DNA of 64,000 bases from Pteria penguin (Eukaryota > Mollusca > Bivalvia > Pterioida > Pteriidae). The stretch is taken from NCBI GenBank assembly GCA_035048485.1, contig CM068580.1, forward strand, positions 37,668,085 through 37,732,084, given 5' to 3'. This document shows, piece by piece, positions 25,502-37,908 of the stretch. A program made the position numbers and the translations under genes. The notes under the pieces are model-generated. The model made no database searches. It saw only the letters and a list, made by a program, of their open reading frames with translations, and was not told the DNA's origin. The number at the start of each line of letters is the position of its first letter. Position 1 is the stretch's first letter.

Positions 25502-26394
25502 GTCTCTCTGTGTCTCCTTTTATTCGATCTTTCTTTTTCATAGGCTGTAATTTTACAGTAAGTAAAAGTAGGAAGAGGTCCAGCTACTCTTTCGGCGCAT
25601 GACATCGCTACCCCTACTACCTCTACCACTAGTTGATGGCTACTGGCTGCACACAACCGCCAACGCACCGCCAAGAGAGGACTGCATCCGGCTATACTTA
25701 ACCACGTCACTAAGACCTGGGTGGAATGTCGACTCTGACCAACAATATAGAATCACTTCAGCACGAACGGGACAAGGACCAATAACCCTCTTGAAGGCTG
25801 GCACAACAAGCTGGATTCAGAATGAGCAAGCTGCCATCGAGGTTAAGATGGCCCAGTAAGAGACTGGAGGCACCAGAGGTAAGAATGCCAAGAAGTATCA
25901 AGACATCGACAAAAGCCTGAATATTTTGAAAAGAGAACGCCATAACTGTAGAAAGACTCTGATAATGTAAGGTGATGGGGCTTCCTACCTACTCAAGCTC
26001 AGTGGCTGATTCTGTGTAGTAACAATGGACGTTACTTAATGTGATTGTATAATGTATAGATGACGAATATATATATGAAATACAAATAATTGCACATTAT
26101 ATGATTTTAATAGGACTATATTTTAATGTGCAATACTTGTATTGTCTTATGTGCTTGAGAAAATATGAGAATTATATGTATGTAATATTGTTCGTTCCAT
26201 GTTCATATATTTATTTCTTCGAAGTTTAAATTCTCTTTGAAATCTTCAGAAATATAAGACACATGTTGTTCTTGCTGTGAAAAGTGATAATTGTCATGTT
26301 TATACATTTCGCCTTACTGGCGGTCTGAAAATCAACTAAAGCGAAATGGGAATAATTTTTACCTGTATTTCTCAGCTAAGGCGAAATGGGAACA
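25277..26394. mobile_element. 1,118-bp DNA element with ~40-bp TIRs
   Basis: The left end TGTTCCCATTTCGCCTTAGC (25,277-25,296) is exactly inverted at the right end (26,375-26,394). After a short diverged stretch, CAGGTAAAAAT is also shared in inverted orientation. Extra copies of GGCGAAATGGGA or its complement sit near both ends (about 25,343, 25,365, 26,310, 26,341). The interior holds a (CT)n microsatellite and an unrecognised ~86-codon frame at 25,599-25,859, but no transposase motif. No target duplication was evident. Confidence 0.7.
25465..25517. repeat. (CT)n microsatellite
   Basis: About 16 CT units, then CTGT-interrupted units. It lies inside the 1.1-kb TIR element. Confidence 0.9.
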
Positions 26395-26398
26395 AACC

Positions 26399-26780
26399 CT
26401 GAATTTCAGGGGTCAGTGAATGTGGTACATTGTTGTTAGTGCCATAGTCATGTGACACCAGTTACTTCCGTATTTTACATTATTGTCACACTTATTCCCT
26501 TTGCAATGTGGAACTCGTAAGAATGCTCCCTGCGGGAGTGGGAATGTCACTCTCTACACAGTGTTTGTTCACATTCATGTATATATACAGTACTGAGTTA
26601 AATTTGTTTCGTCAGTATGTAAGGGCATATACGGGGGGCGTGGCTACCCAAACAGGAGACACTCACTCATCCCGGGCACATGGTCTCATTCTGAATTTCA
26701 GGGGTCCGTGAATGTCCTCTGTGGTACATTGTTGTTAGTACCATAGTCATGTTACACCAGTTAATTCCGTACTTTACATT
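26399..26780. repeat. pair of ~85-bp direct repeats, 292 bp apart
   Basis: 26,399-26,481 and 26,691-26,780 share CTGAATTTCAGGGGTC.GTGA, GTGGTACATTGTTGTTAGT, CCATAGTCATGT.ACACCAG and TTCCGTA.TTTACATT. The second copy has about 6-7 extra bases and a few substitutions. The first copy begins just beyond the right TIR of the neighbouring 1.1-kb element. Confidence 0.8.
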
Positions 26781-27220
26781 GAGAACGCGCTCAAGGAAGA
26801 ACATGATAGAATCGACTTAGTAAAAACTCGAATGACCAAGACGTAACGATAACTCGTGAGCACGTAGTAAGAATTATTCGAACATGAATGCACGAGAATT
26901 TTCTCTTACGTCTATGTCCTTCTTAACCAGTTCTTGTTGGCGATCTTAATTCGTCACTTTTACGCCCCCATTATTTTAATGCATGTATAATGGATTTAAA
27001 TGATCCCATTTGTCGTCAAATATGCCCCGACTATATTCCTTCATGAAACAATTCCAACATAGCCATGAAGTCCTTACTACGCTTACACCACGTTACCTTA
27101 TCCATGATATGGCACGACCAGTACTTATAAAACACTTTACTTGCGAGGTTATTTTTTGAGGTTTTAGCGACTGCGATTCTACGTGAAAGCCTTAGACTCC
27201 CTTGTTTAGGCTATTTAAAT

Positions 27221-27520
27221 TCATGTACATATTTAACGTGTACATGAATAACATGTACTTGTATAACATGTACCTGTATAACGTGTAACTGTATAACGTG
27301 TACATGTACAACATCAGGGGCGGATCTAGGATTTCCGAAAAAGGGGCGGGGGCACATATGTATTAGCGAAACTACTCAGCTATTATGGTGCCAATTCTGG
27401 ATATTTACTTGTAAATATGTAGCGAAAAGGGGGGAGCGGTCCCGCCCTCTACATCCGCCACGGAACATGTACCTGTATACCATGTACATGTATAACGTGT
27501 GCATGTATAACGTGTACACA
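27221..27520. repeat. ~15-bp minisatellite split by a MITE
   Basis: Units of the form TATAACGTGTACATG / TATAACATGTACCTG run from 27,221 to 27,309 and resume after 27,464. The MITE at 27,315-27,463 interrupts the array. Confidence 0.85.
27315..27463 (+). mobile_element. 149-bp MITE with 5-bp target duplication (CAGTGGCGGATCC family)
   Basis: It starts CAGGGGCGGATCTAGGATTT and ends ACATCCGCCACGG. The outer 10 bp are imperfect inverted repeats (CAGGGGCGGA against CCGTGGCGGA). AACAT directly precedes (27,310-27,314) and follows (27,464-27,468) it: a 5-bp target duplication. The G-rich interior includes CCGAAAAAGGGG and CGAAAAGGGGGG. The ends look hAT-like, and some hAT clades make 5-bp duplications, but no transposase is present to settle it. 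Confidence 0.8.
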
Positions 27521-28799
27521 TATATGATTGTCGTGAAATTATGTTTCGCAAATATATACAAAGTAAGACCATCGTGAAAATAAAGTCACCTAAAATATAA
27601 GTACGACTTTTCTGTTGTCATTTACTGTACAATTAACAATGACTGATAGAATATTGAGAATGCAGTATTAATTACAACTGCACATTGGAGCATTCCACTT
27701 TCCCCCTTGGAATTCCTCCTTCAACCATTGAAGCGGAATGGGCAACAGATGTTTTGTCAAAACTATACATTGTAAACAAATATGTTATGTCTCCGGATCA
27801 TACGCCACATGGGTGTATGAAAGTCATTATGCAGACGTGATAAAGAGTTCAAGGTCGCAAAAACGCAACGGGCTTCTTGAAGATGTTGCGCGAATGTCAA
27901 GGAAGTTGCGCTAACTTGTAGATTCTCGTGACATGGACTTGTAGAGAATAGGAAATAGCTGGACAGACTGTCCAGGAATGGACTAAGAACGTGACAAAAC
28001 ATAACACAGACATATTTTGATCGCTGATGAATCTGTGATGGATGACTGGCAAGCAATCCCACGTTCTCACCACATTCAAGTCCATTTTCAAAAACTTCAA
28101 GCACGTTATGCAAGAACATTTAGGTGTGGCAGCTAGGGCCATAAACTGAGACTTAAGTTTCAAGTATGTTTAGAAGTGGTATTCATTTTTTTTAAATATC
28201 AACAAAAGTCTTCAAGCCCAAATAAGAAAAAATATATCAATTTTATTGCGCATATTTTTCTACACATTCTATTGAAAAAATGGAAATAAACTAGTATATG
28301 ATACTGTGAATATCTCAGTATTTATAATGCATCCCATTGCCTTGAAATCTTAATGAAAATTATAGGTAAGAATGTTATTCAAGCAGCTTACATCTTATAC
28401 AAACATGGATCTCTGAAACCTAGTTTGGAAACATTTTGCTTCTTAGATTATCTTTTGAATTCCCGCTATTAAGTAAATCATACCTTTTACTGTTTACTTG
28501 TCTCCCCACCCCTTTTTCGTTTAATGAAGAAATTTACAAATACGGAAGTGTTTTTGTTTTATTTTGCAGTTCGTCCTCCAAGGAAGTTCTAAGTGAAGCC
28601 ATGACTTTGATCTGAAAACAGAAAATAGCGATTAAAAACGCACATCTACGTACTCCTTACGGAAATTACCTTAGTAAATGTCTGTTGAAAAGTAACTTGA
28701 CTGTAAAATGATTTAAATACTACAATAAGGTAACTTACAAAATTATCTGATAAAACACAAATAATTTCAGAAATACAGGATTTTCCTAGAATCTAGTTA

Positions 28800-29335
28800 C
28801 TAGTTCGGTTACTACAATAACGCCCATTACTACCAGGGCTATTGGTAATCGGTACTAGTCCGGTTATTAAACGTCCATTACTATCAGGGCTATTGATAAT
28901 CGGTACTAGTCCGGTTATTAAACGTCCATTACTAACAGGGCTATTGGTAATCGGTACTAGTCCGGTTATTAAACGCCCATTACTACCAGGGCTATTGGTA
29001 ATCGGTACTAGTCCGGTTATTAAACGTCCATTACTACCAGGGCTTTTGGTTATCGGCACTAGTCTGGTTATTACAATAAACGCCCATTGCTACTAGTGTT
29101 ATTGGTTATCGGCAATAGTTCGGTTATTACAATAAACGCCCATTACTACCAGGGCTATTGGTAATCGGTACTAGTCCGGTTATTAAACGTCCATTACTAC
29201 CAGGGCTTTTGGTTATCGGCACTAGTCTGGTTATTACAATAAACGCCCATTGCTACTAGTGTTATTGGTTATCGGCAATAGTTCGGTTATTACAATAAAC
29301 GCCCATTACTACCAGTGCTATTGGTCATCGACATT
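28800..29335. repeat. 51/56-bp minisatellite, about ten units
   Basis: Units contain GGTTATTAAACG(T/C)CCATTAC or GGTTATTACAATAAACGCCC, then AC.AGGGCTATTGGTAATCGG and (C/T)ACTAGTC(C/T). Early copies are 51 bp; later ones alternate with 56-bp variants. The last six units form a doubled three-unit block of about 163 bp. Because 51 is divisible by three, both strands stay open for ~85 codons, which is expected by chance and is not evidence of a gene. Confidence 0.92.
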
Positions 29336-29887
29336 AGTCTAGATATAACAATAAAGATATGTCCATCTAGGATCTTAACAGCTCTATGGTGATTGAGAAT
29401 ATAAGGAATTTACTGAATGAGAAATGAAAACCAGTAGCAGACCAATCGAAACCAAGGCCCCATGCAAGTTCTAAAATTTAATGTTACATTCAGGTAAACA
29501 GATGATATTTTACTTATGCACAAGTTTACTTGCGTCATTTATACACATTCGCTGAGCTAGAAACTACAGACAGACATAGACACCTAACTCTGCGACATAG
29601 ATACATTCACATTTATCATTAAAATCTCAAATTAAGATATGGGCAGAAATTTTCACTATAAATGAGGCGACTTTGTTTTCCATGCCATTAGCTTTATGTT
29701 TTAATAAAAAGCAATTTGCCAGTTATCTGAAAGTTTGAAGTGGAAAAAATTATCCCTTGTGTAATAAATGCCTGATCAAGGATGAAAGTTATTGAAATTT
29801 AAAAAATCCAGTCGAACAACTCTAAGGAAAACAAAATGGTTTTGTTGATAAGTATTCCACTCCAATACATGATTCTATTTTAGGAAT

Positions 29888-30535
29888 AATGTTAGAGCTT
29901 TAGCTCACCGGAGTCGAATTTTAGACAGACTGAATGAGATAAAATATTACATGAGTATGTGTGATCTAGATAAATCAAGTGTGAAGAACATCAAATGTGG
30001 GTTCCAATCACAAATCTGATTTCTATATTTCTTTTGAGACTGTGGCATTGAACCTAAAGCAATTTTGACTACATGTATATTTTAGTATATTGTTTAGTAT
30101 TATGAGTATGATATCATTATCAATATATCTAAACAATTTATGTTAGTCATGAAATTCACATAAGTTTTTAAAGGAATCTCTTGTCACGGGAAATTTTAAA
30201 TTAGTCTACTTTTTACATTTACATGCGAAACTGACGTTACGGTTGGCAAGTGATAATATTCCCCGTTAAATTTTTCAAATCATGATAAAAGATTGATTTC
30301 TCTGACGTAATTTTGCAGGAACAGTGGTGATTTTTCCAACAAAAATCCTACCCCGGCATTAAAAAGTGAAAAGGATTATAAAAACATATCGGAGACATAC
30401 TTTGGTCCTGGGTTCAAACCGAGATGGATCCAATTTCTTCATTTATATTCCTGACCTGTTAACATTTTGACTTGATATGGTAATTTAAAATAAATCTTTT
30501 ACATACAATCTCAGGTGAGCGATATATGCCCATTA
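29888..30535 (+). mobile_element. ~650-bp interspersed element with GCTCACC ends
   Basis: The left end TTAGAGCTTTAGCTCACCGG (about 29,890-29,909) and the right end CAGGTGAGCGATATATGCCC (30,513-30,532) contain inverted GCTCACC/GGTGAGC. The right end is nearly identical to that of the 11.2-13.4 kb element (CAGGTGAGCGATATAGG at 13,329). No coding sequence recognised; outer limits approximate. Confidence 0.55.
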
Positions 30536-30884
30536 TAGTTTCTTGCTTTACTATAGTGTTCATGTGGAAATGCTCAATGTTGAAATCTGCAGTTTAAAAT
30601 CCACATTTCATCTACCTCGATACCATACGATTTTAACTATAAAATATGTCGCTGTCAATTCAAACTTTCTCTCGTGGAGTCGTATTGATTTTTATGTTTG
30701 GTACGCTATTTACTTAAAAACTCGTTTTGGTGTCAGTGGGGTTTGAACAGAACACGACAATTCATTCACCATACTAGTATTGTTATGCTGTTCACGCATG
30801 TGATCTGTTTAGGACGACATTTTTTTCACACATCTTCGGAAACATCTTATAAATCGATACAATATCATCAATAGGTTCCTTTTA

Positions 30885-31065
30885 ATGGAGCCGGCGTGTC
30901 TCAGTTGGCAGCATGCTTGGCTCATGGAGGAAAGTTTCACTGCTCGAGTTCACCACCGCCTCGTCGATATCCTATCTTGTGGACAATTCATATGTATAGG
31001 TGTAAATTTCTGTGTAATGTATCGAGCATTATATGCATAATGAGAGAAAAGGCTGTCTTGCATCA
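30885..31065 (+). mobile_element. tRNA-derived SINE copy
   Basis: GAGCCGGCGTGTCTCAGTTGG (A-box type) is followed by GCTCGAGTTCACC (B-box-like) and CCTCGTCGATATCCTATCTTGTGGAC, matching CTCGCCGATATCCTGTCTTTTGGAC at 6,972. A TGTAAATTTCTGTGTAATGTATCGAGCATTAT segment resembles 7,530. The 3' tail is lost. Confidence 0.55.
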
Positions 31066-31589
31066 CTGGTTGCTAAAATTATCTCTCTACATATCTATGG
31101 AAATGTAATATTTAGAGTGCTGATTATGTAAAAAATGACATGTGCAAATCTCATTTTTCTGATTTATTTTCATTCTATAATACAATACGTACTTAATAAA
31201 GAAAAGAAATATGTATATACTCCGGTTAGATTTCGCGCAAAGTAAGATTTTATCATCCTATATTATATGATTAGGTAAGTTATAAAAAATCTGAAATATG
31301 GTTAAGACCTATAGTTTTACATTCTTTTGTTGCCACTGTGATATGCTACATGTACTTTAACGAAGACAAATCAAGTTTTATTTACCTCGCCGTCTACTTG
31401 GACAATATATTTATGACTTCACCAAAGGTTCGATAACTCTTTTAATACATTATTAGGGTGGGCAAATTAATCATTTTACATTACTAAACCAAAGAAAGAT
31501 AACTCCGATAATATTAGGTATTTAGAGACAAACTTTGTCAGGAATAAAGTTAAGAGGACATTCCTGTCTAGGTATTCGACGATCAAAAA

Positions 31590-31592
31590 ATA

Positions 31593-31620
<28 letters not shown>
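31590..31620. repeat. (AAT)n microsatellite
   Basis: About nine AAT/TAA units with one interruption near the end. Confidence 0.9.
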
Positions 31621-31623
<3 letters not shown>

Positions 31624-32651
31624 AACTAAAACATAAAAAAGGAAAATAAGAAACAACTCTGTCACCTACGGTTACAAACAATGGATAAGCGATGTTTCCG
31701 ATTAGAAATGAGCCGATGATATATCATGGATACCTAACATTACTAGATATATCTCGAATAAGATTGGTCAGTAGAAGTAGTCAGGTAAATCTGCATGTTA
31801 CATACTTACCGGTACGCTGTATTCGAAAAGCAAAATTTTATTCAAAATAAATTCATTATTTATTTACAATAATTATTTGTTCGAGAAGGAATAAACCATT
31901 GGCTTGTTAGTTTTCAGCTGAAAACTGTTGCGATTTTTTTATTTTAATGAGTTGCTGGTTGTGCCCTCCACTATTTTCACTCTCAGCTAGGACATTGTGA
32001 AGTAAAATGTTACTTCTTTAGATTTTCCACAACTGGACTCATGAAAAACATACTTATTGAGTCTTTTCGTCAATTGAACAGGGTGTTTTCCCATTTATGA
32101 CGGTATCCGACGTAAAACAATTATGACGACATACATTTCCAATGGAAACGTCATTTTTGGTACCATCGTTTCCCTAAGTTTTAGACCGGTCTCCATAGAA
32201 TTTAATGATGTAACAATTACTTTATGTCACATACTGTTCCAAATGGGGAGTTACATTGTGTAACGAAAAGATGGAATATTATGTACTGTGACGACTTGGA
32301 ACTTCTACTGACAAAAACTTTTACTTTATACATATAAAATCAGTAAATATTATATAATTGCACAAAATATTGTATTATAAACGTAATATGGAAATTTAAT
32401 ACATTTTATTATATAATTTAAGGTAATGCAATGATTTAAAAGGTTATTATATTCCATTTCTTCCATCTAATAGTTCATGTATTCACAATACCGGTACGTG
32501 TATATGTCATGTATTCATTTACGGTTTTCCACTCACCTACTTATAACGAATGTATTCACCCACCAGTGCACCAATTACTTCTGCATCCATTGTCCATCTC
32601 ATTCATGTCGTATGCAAATAAAACCACACACCATCTCTACTGACTCAACGT

Positions 32652-32695
32652 ACCATCCATCCATCCATCCATTCATTCATTCATTCATTCATTCA
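32652..32695. repeat. (ATCC)n(ATTC)n microsatellite
   Basis: About four CATC/ATCC units run into about six ATTC units. Confidence 0.9.
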
Positions 32696-33219
32696 GTCAA
32701 TGATTTTATTCATTTATAAGTGTGTACATTAGGAAGATTTAATCAGATTCTCGCATGCGGTCTTTCCTATCCTATTTTATTGTAAAGGATGCATTGTGTG
32801 TGTATACACGTATATACGTAAAGATGAATAACGTGTGATATTTAATCATCAAACTGTGTAAATATGAAAATCCTACACACATACACTTATAAAAGAAATA
32901 TTGAAGATACAGACAACTCACGAGATCTTCAAATGATTAAGACGATCGTATACTGGAACAACTTTTACCTCCCACACTACTAAAATCGCTTTTGTGTCAT
33001 TGAATGAAATCTTGGTGTCATCGAGTGACAATTTGATTATTTCATGTCACGAATACTGTTTTTCGTCATATTTCAGCAGTGCTATTACATTTTCCTTCCT
33101 TTTATTGCGTATATATATCACTTAACACTGCCATAAATTAAGCGCTATCAGTAGCTGATATGAGAAAATGAACAAAGAGATATATTGAAGCCTAGTGTCA
33201 TATTAAAAAAGATCTACAT

Positions 33220-33369
33220 CAGTGGCGGATTTAGAGGGGCGCCCCCCCCCCCCTTATCGTCACATATTTACAAGTAAAACTCCAGATTTGACACAAAAAA
33301 GTGGCTAAGTACTTCTGCAAATGTACATGTATCCCCTCCCCCTTTTCGGAAATCCTGGATCCGCCGCTG
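33220..33369 (-). mobile_element. 150-bp MITE with 5-bp target duplication (CAGTGGCGGATCC family)
   Basis: The outer 10 bp are CAGTGGCGGA and TCCGCCGCTG. TACAT occurs immediately before (33,215-33,219) and after (33,370-33,374). Relative to the 27,315 copy it is inverted: the consensus GGATCCAGGATTTCCGAAAA reads from the right end. It has nearly the same length as that copy. Confidence 0.82.
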
Positions 33370-33505
33370 TACATCGCATGGCGATGGATGATATGTAAAA
33401 TGAAAGAATGAAATATTTCAGAGCACAAGACTAATTAACCAGACTATAAATGTTGTTATTGTTTCATATCATTATCCGTGATTAGGTAATAAAGTAATAG
33501 GATAT

Positions 33506-33690
33506 CAGTGGCAGATCCATGATTTCCGAAATAAAAAGGGGGACATATAATTGAGTACAAACCAATAAACTCAGCTATTCTGGATGCCAAATTTGGAGCT
33601 AATATTATTTGAGTGTTTTCACTCTTATCATCTATATATTCCTTGTTAGTTTCTGGCGAAAAAAGGGGGAGTCCCCTCTAAATTTGGATA
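33506..33690 (+). mobile_element. CAGTGGCGGATCC-family MITE, right end decayed
   Basis: It begins CAGTGGCAGATCCATGATTT at 33,506 and keeps CCGAAATAAAAAGGGGG, an ACTCAGCTATTCTGG segment and GGCGAAAAAAGGGGGAG near the right. The final inverted end is not preserved, so the limit is approximate. It lies only 136 bp from the previous copy. Confidence 0.65.
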
Positions 33691-33699
33691 CGTTGTTCG

Positions 33700-36600
33700 G
33701 AGAAAACCCATATAATATATGGAAGATCATCTGGCGGGAAGTACAGGTTTACCTGTACTATGGAGAATGCAGTCAGCAAAGTTTCTGCATTGAATCGCTC
33801 TCGTATGCTCCAGGGGATGACTTCTAACTTTAAAAGATAAAGGATGCTTCCTGGCATAAGAGATATATCAGCCCTGAGTGAGCTATTTTCCCCATCATTT
33901 TCCGAGTCCATACTCTGACCTGATTTGCCATTATATATGTAAATAAGCATTTATCCCCCCTACAGACCCTTTTCTCAGAAAATGAAATTATTATTACATA
34001 GCATGATCATTCTCTTATTAGACAGTTTTCACTAATAACTCCAGCTCCATGCCAATAATAATGATTAGTTTCCTTCAAATCATGATTATTGTTTTAACGA
34101 GTCCGTTCTCGGTACGAGTTTTAATGCGCTGCGCAAGTTTTAGCGCATGCCGATCTATTGTAATCGTTAAAATAGTCGGCGTCTTAAAAACATTACTAAT
34201 ATTTAAAAAAGTATCAACAAATTATAAAATCAGCATAGTTTAACCGAAATGTATCTACCCAACATTAATATATCGAAATTAATTCCCATAATATCTGATT
34301 ACGAGATTTCAAAACGTTAAAAATAGTGTTTTTTGAGATTTTCCCCCAAAATTGAACAAAGCGGTGAATTTTTTTACAATTCTCTGAAAATTATTTTTAT
34401 TTAGCATTTCATCACTGATGAAAAAAAGATCAATTTTCCTAATGTAGTTTTTGAGATATTTTTACCCAGAATGGCCTCGTTAAATACAAATGAAGTTTAT
34501 ATGAAATTTAAACGTTCTTATCTCGTCTGTATTGTATGTATGCTTTAACTCGATGACATGCTTAGCATATTCTTATTTATTGATTATAAATATCCAAATC
34601 TCTTGGGTCTAGGTCATTGCAACTGTTGATTTAGTTTTCCTGTTTTCTCTCTTGATGTGGTACAGCGGGGGTATCCTTGGCCCCTCTATAGACTTTGTCT
34701 GGATGTATCAAAGGTGAGTATGAAAATACGCTGTAGGTAACATACTCTTTTTGGGACATTTAATTTTTACTGGAAAGTTAAGCATGTACCTTTACCCAAT
34801 AAACATTTTGACTTATATTCAAGAGCACACGGATTTGTTTACTCGTGTACATAAAATATTCAAAATGAACATTAATTAGTCAACGACATGAGGTGATATT
34901 CCGACTTTTAAGAGAGGCACGTATGACAAAACTATGAATCTGACACGCTATCACAGCAAAGAATCAAGAGACTGAGTTAATGGTCATATAATGCCACGAT
35001 TACCCTTCCTGTCATGGACGACGAGGTTGAACTTTAACACTTACTAGCATATTAATAACTCATAAACGACATCTGATCATGTTACTAAATAAAAAACAGA
35101 TTATTTAGGGAACTTTACGATTTGAAAATCTCCATATTAAAGAAAATTTATTATTTTCTCGTCAAGACACGACTGACGACATCAGAGCTTAACCACAGAC
35201 ATACAATAAATGATGACATACAATCTACCTGCCATGTATAGACACTCCACCTGTACCTACCCAACACACTCAGTTATCAGGAATATCTTTACGATGTATG
35301 GATCCTCATAGGATGAAAGTAGATGTGTTCATAAAACTTCAATCAGATTCTCTGTTGAATACGTCGTACAATGCCGGTCGAAGTACGGAGATTTTTTTCC
35401 TTGACGAGGAATTTGTCTCGTCATGATCCCCATGACGACTATTGTTTAATACATTCCCACAGTATTATGGGGACACGCCCCTTCCATAGATCCGCTTTCG
35501 AATAAGGGGATGAGGAAAAAAAAATGAAAAGTACATCTTTAGATATTATTTTTTAAAAACAACATTGTCTAATTTATCGCCTATTCTATGTAAACTTTTG
35601 AAAGAGGTGTACCATCTAGAGCGTTATTCACGTAAGTTCATGGCAAATAACTATTAATTAAAAAGAATGTTATCACAGTAGCATAAAAATGCTCAATTCA
35701 TCAACGCTTTTAGTAAATAAAGTTTCACTGACTTCTCTATTGATTAACATAGACAGGCTTTATTCATAATTACGAAATACACCTTACATCCCTTAAAAAG
35801 GGGGGAGTAGGACCAGGGAAAAGGAGTTTTGTAAACCCCCACCCCTCTAAAAACACACTATTTGCAGAAAACACAAAAGTACTTATTTAAAAGAAGAACA
35901 AGGTTGTAACCCATCAGTTTTGCGGACTCCGCTGCTGTCACTGTCGTCGTTGATGTGGATAGAAAACCCAGGTTACCTTTTGAAATATGTGATTAATACA
36001 ACTCAGATATAAACGTTTCTCCTCAAGCTTATTAAGGTACTTCATCCATTGATTATGGTAACCAAAATTAAGTTCTCTATTTCATAACAACCAAATCCCT
36101 TAACGTAGAGCCTACGTTAAAACTATGGACAGACAGACACTAATAAGACTAGATAGACACAGCTTGATAAATACGCATACGCTCTATTTAAAGACGTTTT
36201 GTATGAAAATCATTTCATACATATAGTTTAGTATCAATCTCAGAAAATTTATCTTTACATGACTACGACTGATCAACTTTAAAACCTACAATTTTCTTCT
36301 TACGTAAAACACGCATCCAGATGTCAAAATCTTGCAATAATTACGACAAAGTTCAATGATACCACTATCATATAATATTGGGACAAAGAACACCCGATAT
36401 TCAACGAACCCATTATGTATTTCAGAATTAACATAAATGCAAATTATTTCAATTTATAAAAAATCAAATGGAAAGATAGCACAAAATAAATGTAAAAAAT
36501 TATATTACAGTAAATCGGAAAACTGTCACAAAATTGTAAAGAATAATTCCCATGCTTCTACATCAGAAAGTTTAATAATATTGCGAGCACGATAATTGAC

Positions 36601-37905
36601 ATTTATGCCATCTTCAAAGGAGTAAGATTGCATGGTGATTACCAAGGTTAACTACCGTTTGGAGTGAGATGATATAATTACGGGTTTTCAGAAGATGCCA
36701 CTGGCCGGCAGGAGATGCTTACTTCTCCATAGGATCTGATTTCATCATTATTTCTCCAAAGTTCCCAGAGTGCCCTTTCTGCCTGTTTTTGTACAACAAT
36801 ATTATTCATTTTAATATGAAACAAATTACATGTATTTAAATACATTTTTCTGTAAAATAAGTAATTTAATGAATACCTTTCAAATAGTGATTGAAGGGGA
36901 AAACACTTAAATCTGCAGATAGTCTTGTCCCAATAGATCCGGAAGATCCCAATAAAAAGTTCTTATATTAGGTTGGTGTATACGTTATCAATAGCGCCTA
37001 GCGTTTTCGTGATAAGTCATCTGGGATGCCAGAATGATATCGAGGGTTCACGTAACATCTTTACAAGGTGATCGGGTGACAAACACTCTTTCAATGGAAA
37101 GGGCTTAAATCGTCATTTCTGGAAGGGAATGGAAACTATTTGAATACTTGTTTTACAACACGTGCAAAAGATTGAAAGGCACGGGTTAACATTATTGAGA
37201 TATTTTGTGAATACCAGTATGGGTGCGTATCGAATGATTTCTTTGTATCTTCTCAGGTTTACAATTAATCAATAACGGATGCAGAATTTTCTCATTACAT
37301 ATATATATAACTTAGTAAACATGACCTGGTGTGCAGGCCTAGATTTCAATAACTTGGAAGTTTACAAGTGTGTATAGAATGCCATGGGAAAGTAGCGACT
37401 CCGATGTACGACTTTTGACGTGTATATCAAGTATACTTCCACCTACTTGAAAACAGCATTAATCATAAGATAATGTGTATATAAATATTCAATCGAATCT
37501 GATATTTCATGAAAGAACCATTGAAGAAAATGTTTTATTTAAAAACTTCACAATACATTTTGTTTGCTTTAAACTTCACCTGAAAATTATAATTAAATTA
37601 GCCACCAAAGGTCCCAAAAAAAGGCTCCTTGAGGGAACCTTGAGTGAAAAAAGATGTTACATCCTTTTTTTACGTAAGAAACGACCGTAGTCTCTTCCTT
37701 ATTTATAGTTTCCAACAAAACTTAGGAAACTACGATGGAAAACGTTCATTAACAAAATTCTTTTAGAATAAAATATACAATTTTTCTTTTTGAACGGTAG
37801 TGTCATTTCCAAACTTTTGATCTTAAATATTCAAAAGTAAGTGCATGACTACAAGATTTATATTTCATTAAAGACTATTTTAACATAAAAAAATATCTAG
37901 AGTCA
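33700..37905. other. no gene confirmed; one splice-bounded open stretch
   Basis: AT-rich DNA. The only exon-like object is 34,613-34,713: an AG acceptor, 101 bases open in one frame with a hydrophobic translation, and a strong GTGAGT donor. No partner exons were found. Confidence 0.4.
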
Positions 37906-37908
37906 AAT

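Larger units (their letters stand above)
31070..33215. other. no gene recognised; AT-rich DNA with two microsatellites
   Basis: An (AAT)n run lies at 31,590-31,620, and (ATCC)n(ATTC)n at 32,652-32,695. Open frames are short and without family features. Confidence 0.4.

Noticed and set aside
27763..28163. 88- and 118-codon overlapping frames on -
   Set aside because: Overlapping different frames without family motifs, start context or splice structure. Possibly an old repeat; not enough support to annotate.
28793..29096. Overlapping ~85-codon frames on both strands
   Set aside because: The 51-bp unit is divisible by three and lacks stops; simultaneous openness on both strands indicates a minisatellite artefact.
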